NCBI RefSeq assembly: GCF_014202415.1 | Contig: NZ_JACHGR010000003.1 | Coordinates: 1-64,000 of the forward strand | Direction of reading: 5' to 3' | DNA from: Tolumonas osonensis | GTDB lineage: Bacteria > Pseudomonadota > Gammaproteobacteria > Enterobacterales > Aeromonadaceae | Length of the DNA stretch: 64,000 bases | Shown here: positions 47,182 through 59,083 of the stretch, piece by piece | How the letters are laid out: each line of letters begins with the position of its first letter | How positions within the stretch are numbered: the stretch's first letter is position 1 | Notes under the pieces: generated by a model | Database searches by the model: none | What the model was told of the DNA's origin: nothing | The model's input: only the letters and a program-made list of their open reading frames with translations | Program-made: the position numbers and the translations under genes

Positions 47182-48435
47182 TTATGCATATACAGGGAAG
47201 CGTTTGCAGATATCCAGTACTTTGGTACGGATAGCAGCAATGACCGCTTCATCAGTGTGATTGTCCAGCACGTCACAGATCCAGCCAGCCAGTTCTTTCG
47301 CTTCAGCTTCTTTGAAACCACGGCGAGTGATGGATGGAGAACCGATACGGATACCGGAAGTCACAAATGGTGAACGTGGGTCGTTTGGTACTGAGTTTTT
47401 GTTCACAGTGATGTTGGCCAGACCCAGTGCTGCGTCAGCTTCTTTACCAGTCAGTTCACGATCAGTGAAATCAACCAGGAACAGGTGGTTTTCAGTACCG
47501 CCGGAAACGATTTTGTAACCGCGGGACAGGAATACTTCGACCATTGCCTTGGCGTTTTTCACAACCTGCTGCTGGTACGCTTTGAATTCAGGTTCCATCG
47601 CTTCTTTGAACGCTACCGCTTTACCAGCGATAACATGCATCAGCGGGCCACCCTGAGTACCTGGGAATACTGCAGAGTTCAGCTTCTTATGCAGTTCTTC
47701 ATCATTGACCGCAGACAGGATCAGACCGCCACGTGGGCCAGCCAGTGTCTTATGGGTAGTAGAAGTCACGACATGAGCATGCGGAACAGGGTTTGGATAA
47801 ACACCGGCAGCAACCAGACCTGCTACGTGCGCCATATCAACAAACAGGTACGCACCTACTTTGTCAGCGATTTCACGCATTTTTGCCCAGTCAACCACAC
47901 CTGAGTACGCAGAGAAGCCACCCAGAACCATTTTTGGTTTGTGTTCCAGAGCCAGACGCTCCAGTTCGACGTAGTCAATTTTGCCGCTGGCATCAATACC
48001 GTAAGGAACGATGTTATACAGCTTACCGGAAAAGTTAACCGGTGAACCGTGAGTCAGGTGACCACCGTGTGCCAGGTTCATACCCAGAACAGTATCACCT
48101 GGTTTCAGCAGAGCCATATAAACGGCAGCGTTTGCCTGAGAACCTGAGTGTGGCTGTACGTTTGCGTAAACAGCACCGAACAGTGCTTTAGCGCGTTCAA
48201 TGGCCAGAGTTTCAGTTTTATCAACAAACTCACAACCACCGTAATAACGTTTGCCCGGATAACCTTCGGCATATTTGTTGGTTAATTGTGATCCCTGTGC
48301 TTGCATTACACGCGGGCTGGTGTAGTTTTCAGAAGCAATCAGTTCGATATGTTCTTCCTGACGCTGTGTTTCCTCCACGATTGAAGCCCACAGCTCCGGA
48401 TCATAATCGGCGATGTTCATATCACGCTTCAGCAT
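47182..48435 (-). CDS. glyA: Serine hydroxymethyltransferase
   Basis: 417-aa PLP enzyme interconverting serine and glycine with one-carbon transfer to tetrahydrofolate. Start [16 protein letters not shown] and [20 protein letters not shown] match E. coli GlyA (417 aa). PLP Lys lies in [23 protein letters not shown] precedes the ATG. The 266-bp gap upstream to aroQ is promoter region without a gene I can name. Confidence 0.98.
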   Translation of the reverse strand: MLKRDMNIADYDPELWASIVEETQRQEEHIELIASENYTSPRVMQAQGSQLTNKYAEGYPGKRYYGGCEFVDKTETLAIERAKALFGAVYANVQPHSGSQANAAVYMALLKPGDTVLGMNLAHGGHLTHGSPVNFSGKLYNIVPYGIDASGKIDYVELERLALEHKPKMVLGGFSAYSGVVDWAKMREIADKVGAYLFVDMAHVAGLVAAGVYPNPVPHAHVVTSTTHKTLAGPRGGLILSAVNDEELHKKLNSAVFPGTQGGPLMHVIAGKAVAFKEAMEPEFKAYQQQVVKNAKAMVEVFLSRGYKIVSGGTENHLFLVDFTDRELTGKEADAALGLANITVNKNSVPNDPRSPFVTSGIRIGSPSITRRGFKEAEAKELAGWICDVLDNHTDEAVIAAIRTKVLDICKRFPVYA

Positions 48436-48749
48436 TCTTAAGTGTCTCCTGACTCATGGCGTCATGTTAGGGTATTGTTATATTCTACCCTGACTGACCG
48501 TTTGACGCATCAATAAAGCGACTCTTTTTACAAAGAGAGCAAGATCGGTCCGTTGTCCCACACAACAGAGGCGTCACTGGTCATTTTTTGCTATTTTTCC
48601 AATGAAAATGCTGACAACGTACAAGAATCTACGGTAATCTTGCCAGTCAGCGTAAAAACAACCATCTTCCGAATAATTTTTAAACAAGAACTGTCCGGAA
48701 AATGATTAAAATGAAAGATAGCTGCATGTTTGCAGAGGATAGCGACTCA

Positions 48750-49208
48750 ATGACTGCAAAATTCCGTATTTTGGTGCTTAACGGCCCTAACCTGAATTTG
48801 CTGGGAAAACGTGAGCCAGGCATCTATGGTGCCGCAACACTTGACGATATCGTCAGCCGGTTACAACAACAGGCAACCGAGCAAGGTGTTGAGATAACGC
48901 ATAAACAATCCAATGCGGAATATGAACTGGTCGATACCATTCATCAGGCGATGGGGAAAGTCGATTTCATCCTCATCAACCCGGCAGCCTTCACCCATAC
49001 CAGCGTCGCCATCCGTGATGCCTTGTTGGGTGTTGCTATTCCATTTATCGAAATTCATTTATCGAATGTCCATGCCCGTGAACCATTCCGTCATCACTCC
49101 TATCTGTCTGATGTAGCCAAAGGTGTGATCTGCGGTCTGGGTGCCGATGGGTATGAATTCGCACTCACAGCGGCCGTCCGCCATCTGGAACGGTCATCCC
49201 GTAATTAA
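48750..49208 (+). CDS. aroQ: Type II 3-dehydroquinate dehydratase
   Basis: 152 aa; dehydrates 3-dehydroquinate in the shikimate pathway. Signature [18 protein letters not shown] with the active-site Tyr, [16 protein letters not shown] with the catalytic His, and [20 protein letters not shown] 48750 starts the family N-terminus ([12 protein letters not shown]); in-frame ATGs upstream add non-conserved residues. Adjacent to accBC, as in many gammaproteobacteria. Confidence 0.95.
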   Translation: MTAKFRILVLNGPNLNLLGKREPGIYGAATLDDIVSRLQQQATEQGVEITHKQSNAEYELVDTIHQAMGKVDFILINPAAFTHTSVAIRDALLGVAIPFIEIHLSNVHAREPFRHHSYLSDVAKGVICGLGADGYEFALTAAVRHLERSSRN

Positions 49209-49239
49209 ACAAGCAGAAGAAGTTGAACTGAGAATGCAA

Positions 49240-49686
49240 ATGGATATCCGTAAAATCAAAAAACTGATCGAGCTGGTAGAAGAATCCGGCATTGCTGAAC
49301 TGGAAATCTCCGAAGGGGAAGAATCTGTTCGCATCAGCCGTGCAATCAGCGGTCAGGTTGCACCTATGGTCAATTTCGCAGTACCTCAGGCGCCAGCGCC
49401 ACAGGCAGCAGCACCTGTAGCGGCAGCAGCACCGGCAGCTGAAGTGGTCAGCGGCTATACCCTGCGTTCACCAATGGTGGGTACTTTCTACCGTTCTTCC
49501 AGCCCGGACGCCAAAGCGTTTGTTGAAGTTGGTCAGACGGTGAAAGTGGGTGACCCGCTGTGCATCGTAGAAGCAATGAAGATGATGAACCAGATCCAGT
49601 CAGATAAAGCGGGTGTGGTGAAAAGCATTCTGGTTGAGAACGGTGATACCGTTGAATTTGATCAGCCTCTGTTTATCATCGAATAA
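49240..49686 (+). CDS. accB: Biotin carboxyl carrier protein of acetyl-CoA carboxylase
   Basis: 148 aa. N-terminal [32 protein letters not shown]; Ala/Pro-rich linker (about 46-72); biotinyl domain with the biotinylated Lys in [11 protein letters not shown]. Start taken at MDIRK as in E. coli; ATG 49234 two codons earlier is equally possible. 11 bp ahead of accC. Confidence 0.96.
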   Translation: MDIRKIKKLIELVEESGIAELEISEGEESVRISRAISGQVAPMVNFAVPQAPAPQAAAPVAAAAPAAEVVSGYTLRSPMVGTFYRSSSPDAKAFVEVGQTVKVGDPLCIVEAMKMMNQIQSDKAGVVKSILVENGDTVEFDQPLFIIE

Positions 49687-49697
49687 GAGAGCTTGTT

Positions 49698-51038
49698 ATG
49701 TTGGATAAAGTTGTCATTGCTAACCGTGGTGAGATCGCTTTGCGCATCCTGCGTGCATGCAAAGAACTGGGTATCAAAACGGTAGCTGTGCATTCCACTG
49801 CCGACCGGGATCTGAAGCACGTCAAACTGGCCGATGAAACCATCTGCATTGGTAAACCAGCAGCGAAAGAATCTTACCTGAACGTACCGTCTATTATCGC
49901 GGCAGCAGAAGTCACCGGTGCAGTAGCTATTCATCCTGGTTACGGCTTTCTGTCTGAAAACGCTGATTTTGCCGAACAGGTAGAAAAATCCGGTTTTATT
50001 TTCATCGGTCCGCGTGCTGAAACCATCCGTCTGATGGGTGACAAAGTGTCAGCTATCGATGCCATGAAAAAATCCGGTGTACCGTGTGTTCCTGGTTCAG
50101 GCGGTCCGATTGGTGATGATGCCAAGCAGAACGCAGCCATTGCCAAACGCATCGGCTATCCGGTGATCATTAAAGCTGCCGGTGGTGGTGGTGGTCGCGG
50201 TATGCGTGTGGTTCGCCAGGAAGAAGATCTGGAGAACTCCATTGCACTGACCAAGTCCGAAGCAGGTCAGTTCTTCGGCAACGACATGGTCTATATGGAA
50301 AAGTATCTGGAAAATCCTCGTCATATCGAGATCCAGGTCTTAGCCGATGGCCAGGGTAACGCGATTTATCTGGGTGAACGTGATTGCTCTATGCAGCGCC
50401 GTCACCAGAAAGTCGTTGAAGAAGCGCCAGCGCCGGGCATCACTGAAGAGATGCGCCGTTATATCGGTGAGCGTTGTGTTCAGGCCTGTATCGAAATCAA
50501 CTACCGCGGTGCCGGTACGTTCGAATTCCTGTATGAAAACGGTGAGTTCTACTTCATCGAGATGAACACCCGTATTCAGGTAGAACACCCTGTGACCGAA
50601 ATGATCACCGGTGTGGATCTGATCAAGGAACAGCTGAAAATCGCAGCCGGTCAGCCACTGTCTATCAAACAGGACGAGATCCGTATTCGTGGTCATGCCA
50701 TTGAATGCCGTATCAACGCGGAAGATCCGGAAACCTTCCTGCCAGCACCAGGCAAGATCCAGTGGTTCCATGCGCCGGGTGGTTTAGGTGTTCGCTGGGA
50801 TTCCCATATCTACTCCGGCTATACCGTACCGCCGCATTATGATTCGATGATCGGTAAACTGATTTGCTACGGTGAAAACCGCGATATCGCGATTGCCCGT
50901 ATGCGTCAGGCGCTGGACGAGATTGTGGTGGAAGGTATCAAAACCAATATTCCGCTGCACAAAGAAATCCTGCGTGACGAAAACTTCCACAATGGTGGTA
51001 CCAATATCCACTATTTACACAAGAAGTTAGGACTGTAA
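49698..51038 (+). CDS. accC: Biotin carboxylase subunit of acetyl-CoA carboxylase
   Basis: 446 aa; ATP-dependent carboxylation of AccB-biotin. [25 protein letters not shown], Gly-rich ATP loop [30 protein letters not shown] with catalytic Glu/Arg. Same length class as E. coli AccC (449 aa). Followed by a terminator. Confidence 0.98.
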   Translation: MLDKVVIANRGEIALRILRACKELGIKTVAVHSTADRDLKHVKLADETICIGKPAAKESYLNVPSIIAAAEVTGAVAIHPGYGFLSENADFAEQVEKSGFIFIGPRAETIRLMGDKVSAIDAMKKSGVPCVPGSGGPIGDDAKQNAAIAKRIGYPVIIKAAGGGGGRGMRVVRQEEDLENSIALTKSEAGQFFGNDMVYMEKYLENPRHIEIQVLADGQGNAIYLGERDCSMQRRHQKVVEEAPAPGITEEMRRYIGERCVQACIEINYRGAGTFEFLYENGEFYFIEMNTRIQVEHPVTEMITGVDLIKEQLKIAAGQPLSIKQDEIRIRGHAIECRINAEDPETFLPAPGKIQWFHAPGGLGVRWDSHIYSGYTVPPHYDSMIGKLICYGENRDIAIARMRQALDEIVVEGIKTNIPLHKEILRDENFHNGGTNIHYLHKKLGL

Positions 51039-51055
51039 GTCCGCCTCGTTTCTTC

Positions 51056-51084
51056 AAGGCCGCACTCACATGCGGCCTTTTTTA
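51056..51084 (+). terminator. Terminator of accBC
   Basis: Stem AAGGCCGCA/TGCGGCCTT with a CTCACA loop and a following T run. Confidence 0.9.
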
Positions 51085-51166
51085 TGCGATAAAGCTCACA
51101 ATTTATCCTGATATTTTTCTCGTTATGAGCTAAAATGCCACAACGCTCACAGATTTTTTAAGTGTT

Positions 51167-52486
51167 ATGGTATCCATCCAGTCAGATGACAATCAACAGC
51201 GCCTGTTAGTCTTGCCTATTCTGCTGCTGACTTTTGCACATATGCCACAAGTCATCATTGCGAATATTGATTATACCGGACATCTCTGGCTGACCATCTT
51301 CCATGGCTTACAACAGGCTGCGCCCTTATTACTGGCAATGGCGGTGGCTATCAGCCGCACCCGTTATCAGTATGATATGCAACCGCTGAATGCCTGTCTG
51401 AGCTATGTCTTACTGGCTAAACTGCTGCATACCCTAGGTCCGGAGAGTATTCCAACCGATATTATTGCGGCACTGATCAGTGGCTATGCGGTTGTCTGGG
51501 CAACCCCGCATACACAGAAAATCCGTTTACCATCCTGGCTACGGGCTTTCCAGGGTGATGCCGTTGTCCTGTTGTGTAATGGTTTTTTCTGCATGCTGCT
51601 GTCGCTGCCGGTAGCAGGTCTGCTCAATCTGTTCAGTCAGTTTTTAATCCAGAACCAGACCACCGAATTGTTACTCTGGCTGGAACCGATGGTGCTGTTG
51701 TCCGGCGGCACCATCGCCAAATTGCATCTGACCACCACCGAGTGGCAATCCTTTCTGTCCTCCCCGTATATTTGGCTGGTAGTGCTTTGTATCTCCTGGA
51801 TTTTCCAGAAAGCGTTGATCAATATTCAGGGAACAAAAATCCAGAAACTGGTGCTCAACGGTATCCTGAGTTTGTTGATGATCGCGTCAGGTCAGGCGCA
51901 GCCATTGCTGCTGCTATTACTGCTCTGGGCACCGAAGCATTGTATCTATGCCCTGCTTGTGCTCGGATTTATCAATAACGGCTGCAGCTGGCTGCAGGAA
52001 GAACAGTTTGCTTATTCCAGTATCCGGTTGCCGGCAGTCTGGTTTGCCATCCCGATGTCGCTATTCGGTATTCTGCTGTATGAGTTACGCAGTTATATCA
52101 GCCAGCATCCGATCCAGTTTGCCAATGCGGCAATGGCAACCCCGGAGGCAGTGATGCGAAGCAGCGAACCGGAGTTGTTGCTGGATGTGGACTATCTGAC
52201 CATCAGTTATCTGAAAGCCATGGGTGGGTTAGATAATCTGGTTTCTCTGCGGGCCGATCTGACGCGACTGATTGCCGATGTGGAAACGGTGGCGGATCTG
52301 GATCGGGATCGCCTGCACCAGCTCGGCGTGATGTCGATCAAGATTGTGTCTACGCAGCGGGCAGAATTGTTAACCGGCCCAATCGCACTCACGCTGGAAA
52401 GCCGGATTCATAATCTGGCGAAACGCCAGTCGCTGGATTTGACGCCGAGAGAAGTTCATCCGCTAATGCCATTTCGCATGGACTAA
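51167..52486 (+). CDS. PTS permease-like membrane protein with degenerate EIIB domain
   Basis: 439 aa. Residues 1-310 form about eight to ten hydrophobic helices, smaller and more diverged than a normal EIIC. Residues about 341-415 read like the EIIB domain of the glucose/N-acetylglucosamine family (YLTISYLKAMGGLDNLVSLRADLTRLIADV...LHQLGVMSIKIVS...LLTGPIA). Where active EIIB has the phosphorylated Cys (SLDACITRL type), this protein has Asp364 (SLRADLTRL). It therefore cannot carry the usual phosphocysteine. A transport or sensing role is open. Between accC and prmA, 128 bp after accC; not part of a visible PTS operon. Confidence 0.65.
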   Translation: MVSIQSDDNQQRLLVLPILLLTFAHMPQVIIANIDYTGHLWLTIFHGLQQAAPLLLAMAVAISRTRYQYDMQPLNACLSYVLLAKLLHTLGPESIPTDIIAALISGYAVVWATPHTQKIRLPSWLRAFQGDAVVLLCNGFFCMLLSLPVAGLLNLFSQFLIQNQTTELLLWLEPMVLLSGGTIAKLHLTTTEWQSFLSSPYIWLVVLCISWIFQKALINIQGTKIQKLVLNGILSLLMIASGQAQPLLLLLLLWAPKHCIYALLVLGFINNGCSWLQEEQFAYSSIRLPAVWFAIPMSLFGILLYELRSYISQHPIQFANAAMATPEAVMRSSEPELLLDVDYLTISYLKAMGGLDNLVSLRADLTRLIADVETVADLDRDRLHQLGVMSIKIVSTQRAELLTGPIALTLESRIHNLAKRQSLDLTPREVHPLMPFRMD

Positions 52487-52572
52487 TTTCCGTCAGCGGA
52501 AAATGATGATTCTATCCGTTCACCGGCGGATGTTAGAATAGCGCACTTTTTTGTATAACCTGATGTACTGCC

Positions 52573-53451
52573 ATGCCCTGGATCCAAATCAAAATCAATG
52601 CCACTGCCAAGACCGCGAACAAAGTCAGCAACATGCTGATGGGTCTTGGTGCGCAGGCTGTTACCTATATGGACGCGCAGGATACGCCTGTCTATGAGCC
52701 CTTGCCGGGTGAAACCAAATTATGGGGCGATACCCGCTGCATCGGTCTGTTTGACGCGGAGGTGGATCCGGCACCGATTGTCGCCTTCTTCCAGACGCAT
52801 TTTGGTGAAGATGTGCCTTATCAGGTCGAGTTGCTGGAAGATAAGGACTGGGTGCGCGAATGGATGGAACATTTCCAGCCTATGCAGTTTGGCGAACGTT
52901 TGTGGATTTGTCCGAGCTGGCGTGATGTTCCTGACCCGACGGCAGTGAATGTATTGCTGGATCCGGGTCTGGCGTTTGGTACGGGTACCCACCCTACTAC
53001 CGCGCTTTGTCTGCAATGGCTGGACAGCCTGGATCTGAAAGGCAAAACGCTGGTCGATTTTGGCTGTGGCTCCGGCATTCTGGCGATTGCAGCGCTGAAA
53101 CTCGGCGCGGAACGCGTCATCGGTATCGATATCGATCCGCAGGCGATTGAAGCCAGCCGTGACAATGCCCAGCGTAACGGGGTCAGTGATCAGCTGGAAC
53201 TGTATCTGCCGGAAGATCAGCCACAAAATCTGCAGGCGGATATTGTGGTGGCCAACATTCTGGCCGGTCCGCTGCGCGAGTTATCCGGCTTAATCAGTGG
53301 TCTGGTTAAACCACATGGCCGCATGGCGATTTCCGGTATTCTGGAAAGTCAGGCACCGGAACTGCTGGAAGTTTACAGCCAGTGGTTTGAGATGAATCCG
53401 GCTACCGAACGCGAAGAATGGTGCCGTCTTGATGGCATCAAGAAAGGCTGA
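52573..53451 (+). CDS. prmA: Ribosomal protein L11 methyltransferase
   Basis: 292 aa; trimethylates L11. N-terminal substrate domain ([27 protein letters not shown]), then SAM methyltransferase core with [34 protein letters not shown] and [10 protein letters not shown]. coli PrmA is 293 aa. Upstream of dusB-fis, the conserved order. Confidence 0.97.
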   Translation: MPWIQIKINATAKTANKVSNMLMGLGAQAVTYMDAQDTPVYEPLPGETKLWGDTRCIGLFDAEVDPAPIVAFFQTHFGEDVPYQVELLEDKDWVREWMEHFQPMQFGERLWICPSWRDVPDPTAVNVLLDPGLAFGTGTHPTTALCLQWLDSLDLKGKTLVDFGCGSGILAIAALKLGAERVIGIDIDPQAIEASRDNAQRNGVSDQLELYLPEDQPQNLQADIVVANILAGPLRELSGLISGLVKPHGRMAISGILESQAPELLEVYSQWFEMNPATEREEWCRLDGIKKG

Positions 53452-53561
53452 TGGTTGCCGATCAGACCGGTATTTGTCTGATCTTGTTAGCGAAACGATT
53501 TGGCAAGGATTTTCATCAGAAAATACAAGCATTTTTTTCACGTTACGCTCAATTTCTAACC

Positions 53562-53590
53562 TTTTCAGCGTGGTGAAAAAGCCGTAAGAT
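53562..53590 (+). promoter_or_regulatory. Promoter of dusB-fis
   Basis: TTTTCA (53562-53567), 17-bp spacer, TAAGAT (53585-53590), then a G+C-rich discriminator ACGCGCCCTC. This resembles the growth-phase and stringently controlled fis promoter of E. coli. Confidence 0.65.
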
Positions 53591-53620
53591 ACGCGCCCTC
53601 AAGCTTAGGGGGCGAACGCC

Positions 53621-54589
53621 ATGCAAATCGGACCTTATTCGTTACCAGCCCCGGTGATCGTTGCACCGATGGCCGGTGTGTCAGACCAGCCCTTCCGGCA
53701 GTTGTGTCTGCGAATGGGCGCTGGTATGGCGGTCTCTGAGATGATGTCGGCAAACCCGGATACCTGGGATACCGACAAGTCACTTAAGCGAATGTATTTG
53801 GCTGATGAGCCAGGCATACGCGCTGTGCAAATTGTAGGTGCTGAACCGGAATGGATGGCTGATGCCGCCCGCCGCTCAGTGACTGAAGGGGCACAGATTG
53901 TCGATATCAATATGGGTTGTCCAGCCAAAAAGATTAACCGTCGTTTGGCCGGGTCAGCTCTGCTGCAAGACCCTGCGCTGGTGCGCGAGATCCTGCAAAC
54001 CGTCGTCGCTGCGGTAGATGTACCTGTGACCCTGAAGATAAGAACCGGATGGGATACAGAACATCGCAATGGTGTAGAAATTGCTGAAATAGCCGAGTCC
54101 TGTGGTGTTCAGGCATTGACTGTTCACGGGCGTACCCGTGCGTGTTTATTCAATGGTCAGGCCGAATACGATACGATCCGGGCAATCAAGCAGCATATTT
54201 CTATTCCTGTGATAGCGAACGGTGATATTGACACTCCACAGAAAGCGCAGGCTGTACTGGAGTACACCGGTGCCGATGCCATCATGATTGGCCGGGCAGC
54301 ACAAGGACAACCCTGGTTGTTCCAACGCATCCGCCACTTCCTGATGCACGGTTCGGATCTGCCATCGCCGGCATGGGATGAAGTCAGAACGATAGTGCTG
54401 GAACATGTTGCAGCTTTGCATCAGTTCTATGGCGAATACAAAGGAGTGCGTTTTGCCAGAAAACATGTTGCCTGGTATCTGGAGAGATACGAGTCAGCAA
54501 AGCATTTCCGCAGAGGTTTCAATGCGCTAACAAGTGCTGAAGAGCAACTTGACGCACTGGAGCTGTTTTTTAGTAACGCAATTGCATAA
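53621..54589 (+). CDS. dusB: tRNA-dihydrouridine synthase B
   Basis: 322-aa FMN enzyme reducing uridine in the tRNA D-loop. [26 protein letters not shown]; catalytic Cys in [22 protein letters not shown]-binding VHGRTR, ANGDI and [13 protein letters not shown]. coli DusB 321 aa. Co-transcribed with fis, 18 bp downstream. Confidence 0.97.
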   Translation: MQIGPYSLPAPVIVAPMAGVSDQPFRQLCLRMGAGMAVSEMMSANPDTWDTDKSLKRMYLADEPGIRAVQIVGAEPEWMADAARRSVTEGAQIVDINMGCPAKKINRRLAGSALLQDPALVREILQTVVAAVDVPVTLKIRTGWDTEHRNGVEIAEIAESCGVQALTVHGRTRACLFNGQAEYDTIRAIKQHISIPVIANGDIDTPQKAQAVLEYTGADAIMIGRAAQGQPWLFQRIRHFLMHGSDLPSPAWDEVRTIVLEHVAALHQFYGEYKGVRFARKHVAWYLERYESAKHFRRGFNALTSAEEQLDALELFFSNAIA

Positions 54590-54607
54590 TGAAGAGCAGA
54601 AAAAATT

Positions 54608-54907
54608 ATGTTGGATCAAACCCTGACTTCTGAGGCACTGGTAACCACCGTCACTCACGCACAAACTCATCAACCTGTTCAGCGTCCACTGCGTGACTCC
54701 GTACAGCAGGCTTTACGTAACTATCTGGCGCAACTGAACGGTCAGGACGTTACTGAACTGTACGATATGGTTCTGAGCGAAGTTGAAGCCCCAATGCTCG
54801 ACATTATCATGCAGTACACCCGTGGTAACCAGACCCGTGCTGCAATCATGATGGGTATCAACCGCGGTACACTGCGCAAGAAACTGAAAAAATACGGCAT
54901 GAACTAA
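54608..54907 (+). CDS. fis: DNA-binding protein Fis
   Basis: 99-aa nucleoid-associated factor. C-terminal helix-turn-helix [29 protein letters not shown], nearly identical to E. coli Fis (98 aa); N-terminal beta-hairpin region needed for Hin/Gin stimulation is present. Activates rRNA/tRNA promoters and shapes the chromosome during fast growth. Confidence 0.98.
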   Translation: MLDQTLTSEALVTTVTHAQTHQPVQRPLRDSVQQALRNYLAQLNGQDVTELYDMVLSEVEAPMLDIIMQYTRGNQTRAAIMMGINRGTLRKKLKKYGMN

Positions 54908-54932
54908 TAGCTCTTCGCTAGTTCATTGAAAT

Positions 54933-54968
54933 AAAAGGCATTTTCCTTTATTGGTTAGTGCCTTTTTG
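54933..54968 (+). terminator. Terminator of dusB-fis
   Basis: AAAAGGCA/TGCCTTTT with a long loop, ending in TTTTTG. It is the last feature before the CRISPR array. Confidence 0.65.
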
Positions 54969-55035
54969 TTTTCCAGTGATACACCTAGTGATATACGATG
55001 AGATCTGTCTGCCATTTTTGCGGAATTTTAGCTCT

Positions 55036-55063
55036 TGCTCACCTCCACAGATGTGGGGACGAC
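55036..55063 (-). repeat. Degenerate terminal CRISPR repeat
   Basis: In register (61 bp before the first perfect repeat). It differs from the consensus at 8 of 28 positions: the first four bases and positions 9, 14, 16 and 17. The last 11 bases (GTGGGGACGAC on the plus strand, less one) are intact. A decayed last repeat marks the leader-distal end. Confidence 0.85.
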
Positions 55064-55795
55064 CACTCCACCAGATACGCGAACCCGCCGATGTCGGAAA
55101 CACCCCCACGGGCGTGGGGACGACGCCCACACCCCGGCATTCGAACCGTTGTTCCAGGAAACACCCCCACGGGCGTGGGGACGACTTCAGTGTCACCCGT
55201 TCATCGGTGATCAGCTCAGAAACACCCCCACGGGCGTGGGGACGACCAAGGCATTGTAAGGCGTGATAACGGTTTGTGGGAAACACCCCCACGGGCGTGG
55301 GGACGACAGATAGCTTATTTATGCGTAACTTATTAAATTAGAAACACCCCCACGGGCGTGGGGACGACCCGATTGATGATTTCCTGTCTGTTAGTTGGTA
55401 AGAAACACCCCCACGGGCGTGGGGACGACCGAATAATATAACATCCAGTATCCCGACATCGAGAAACACCCCCACGGGCGTGGGGACGACTCATCATCTG
55501 AGAAATCAGGATCAATTTCATAAGAAACACCCCCACGGGCGTGGGGACGACTCGTTCTGAGGGTTAATATGACGCCCGAAGCTGGAAACACCCCCACGGG
55601 CGTGGGGACGACTGGATAGCTCCAATCTCTTCAGATGTCAATCGGGAAACACCCCCACGGGCGTGGGGACGACCCTGCTGGAGAAGGAATACCGCCATGA
55701 GTGACAGAAACACCCCCACGGGCGTGGGGACGACCGCACTCAATCAGACAGGCATGACAGATTACGAGAAACACCCCCACGGGCGTGGGGACGAC

Positions 55796-55828
55796 CTAAG
55801 ATCAAAACGCTCACAGATCCGCGCTATG
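55796..55828 (-). other. Spacer related to spacer 56284-56316
   Basis: 33-bp spacer identical to the one at 56284-56316 except for three adjacent bases (GCG here, TTT there). Read on the minus strand both encode I-x-RICERFDL, x being Ala here and Glu in the other. Confidence 0.9.
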
Positions 55829-56283
55829 GAAACACCCCCACGGGCGTGGGGACGACAAATCGATTTTAGCTTTACCCGCTAGGATAGCGGAAACACCCCC
55901 ACGGGCGTGGGGACGACGTTTCACCAATCTCTTGTTCACCTGTGAATTGAGAAACACCCCCACGGGCGTGGGGACGACCGCGCTGTTCATCCGTGTATTC
56001 AATGGTTTGCAGAAACACCCCCACGGGCGTGGGGACGACGCTTACCAGATGGGTGCGGATGGCCTCGCTAAAGAAACACCCCCACGGGCGTGGGGACGAC
56101 ATCCGAATATAACATAATCTGGATGTTATATTAGAAACACCCCCACGGGCGTGGGGACGACCTTGAATATGAAGCGAATTCAAAACGTGACCCAGAAACA
56201 CCCCCACGGGCGTGGGGACGACGCATACTAACGCCGGTTCCGTCTGCTTGCAATAGAAACACCCCCACGGGCGTGGGGACGAC

Positions 56284-56316
56284 CTAAGATCAAAACGCTC
56301 ACAGATCCTTTCTATG
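56284..56316 (-). other. Spacer related to spacer 55796-55828
   Basis: Near-duplicate of the spacer eight units to the left. The three differing bases fall at crRNA positions 6-8 if the array is transcribed on the minus strand. Confidence 0.9.
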
Positions 56317-57425
56317 GAAACACCCCCACGGGCGTGGGGACGACGGCCTTTTACCGTAGGAATGCAAGCATGACTCAGAAACACCCCCACGGGCGTGGGG
56401 ACGACCAAGATGTGGCTGATCATGGAGCATCATGTGGAGAAACACCCCCACGGGCGTGGGGACGACGGAGGTGGCTATCGAGTAACAAAGAAGGATCGAG
56501 AAACACCCCCACGGGCGTGGGGACGACCTGTCGCCTTCTCCTTGGTCTGCCCGCGCGGTAGAAACACCCCCACGGGCGTGGGGACGACTCATAGGGGCAC
56601 TGATAGCGGGCTACAAAGGGAGAAACACCCCCACGGGCGTGGGGACGACATTGCCGTGGGTACTGGCTCCGCTACCGCGATGGAAACACCCCCACGGGCG
56701 TGGGGACGACATATTCTTACATCCCAGTCAGCAAGCGGATCTCGAAACACCCCCACGGGCGTGGGGACGACGTTATTGCTCGTCGCAATCATCTGTGCGT
56801 AAGAGAAACACCCCCACGGGCGTGGGGACGACGATAGAAAATCTCGGGCACGTTGGCTTGAAAAAGAAACACCCCCACGGGCGTGGGGACGACTTTGGCT
56901 TTCGCATCGGCCCCAAGGATGCGCCAGAAACACCCCCACGGGCGTGGGGACGACCATTTTGCGATGTCCATCCAGCCGCGAGGAAGGGAAACACCCCCAC
57001 GGGCGTGGGGACGACTTCCGGCTCAAGCGGAAAACAAAAAGCCAGCCAGAAACACCCCCACGGGCGTGGGGACGACCCAAAGCAGAGACAACCACTCAGG
57101 CGTCATATAGAAACACCCCCACGGGCGTGGGGACGACGTGCAGACAATACCAATGATGATCGCCCAGTCAGAAACACCCCCACGGGCGTGGGGACGACCC
57201 ATTGTGCAAGCATCTGCTTGGCTTCTTTTTGGAAACACCCCCACGGGCGTGGGGACGACTCGTTGCGTCGTGTGTCGCGCTTCGATGAGTTAGAAACACC
57301 CCCACGGGCGTGGGGACGACGAACGGTGACTTATCCAGAAAGACTTTGCCGTAGAAACACCCCCACGGGCGTGGGGACGACAGGAGAATCTTTTTCATTT
57401 TTAATGAACATACAGAATGTAGCGG

Positions 57426-58588
<1,163 letters not shown>

Positions 58589-58989
58589 GGAACACCTCTT
58601 TCTTTGGTGGAGACTTTACCACCTTAAATGGTGTCCGGGTTCATTAAACCACTACAGAAACACCCCCACGGGCGTGGGGACGACCGAGGTGATGCTATGA
58701 AGTGCTACGCCAATCTGGAAACACCCCCACGGGCGTGGGGACGACCTTCTATCCCTGCTACCCTGATCCGCGCCGTTGGAAACACCCCCACGGGCGTGGG
58801 GACGACTTGGCAGAGATATTGCATAAGACTTTTATAGGAGAAACACCCCCACGGGCGTGGGGACGACCGTCTCAGGATAACCCTGAGAGCGTTCTTTGAA
58901 GAAACACCCCCACGGGCGTGGGGACGACGGTGTGATGACGATCTAGAAAAAGTTGCTTATAGAAACACCCCCACGGGCGTGGGGACGAC

Positions 58990-59022
58990 AAACGAGTACA
59001 GCACCAATAAGCATCCCCGTAA
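58990..59022 (-). other. Spacer related to spacer 60027-60059
   Basis: Shares 28 of 33 bases with 60027-60059. On the minus strand it reads TGMLIGAVLV against TEMLIGVALV, a hydrophobic segment of what is presumably one phage protein family. Confidence 0.85.
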
Positions 59023-59050
59023 GAAACACCCCCACGGGCGTGGGGACGAC

Positions 59051-59083
59051 GAAATGCTCATAAGATGATTTAAGTCCGCCTTG
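59051..59083 (-). other. Spacer homologous to 62040-62072 on the opposite strand
   Basis: Read on the minus strand it encodes QGGLKSSYEHF. The spacer at 62040-62072, read on the plus strand, encodes QGGLKSSYD with different codons. Confidence 0.8.

Larger units (their letters stand above)
55036..57417 (-). CRISPR. CRISPR array, leader-distal block (39 repeats)
   Basis: One degenerate and 38 perfect 28-bp repeats (plus strand GAAACACCCCC...GTGGGGACGAC, palindromic CCCCAC/GTGGGG stem), at 55097 + 61n up to 57354, with 33-bp spacers. The block ends with spacer 57382-57414 and the first three bases (GAA) of the next repeat, where an IS is inserted. Repeat length, stem and spacing fit type I-E. 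Read on the minus strand the repeat ends GTGTTTC, a plausible crRNA 5' handle, so transcription is inferred to be on the minus strand. Confidence 0.96.
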
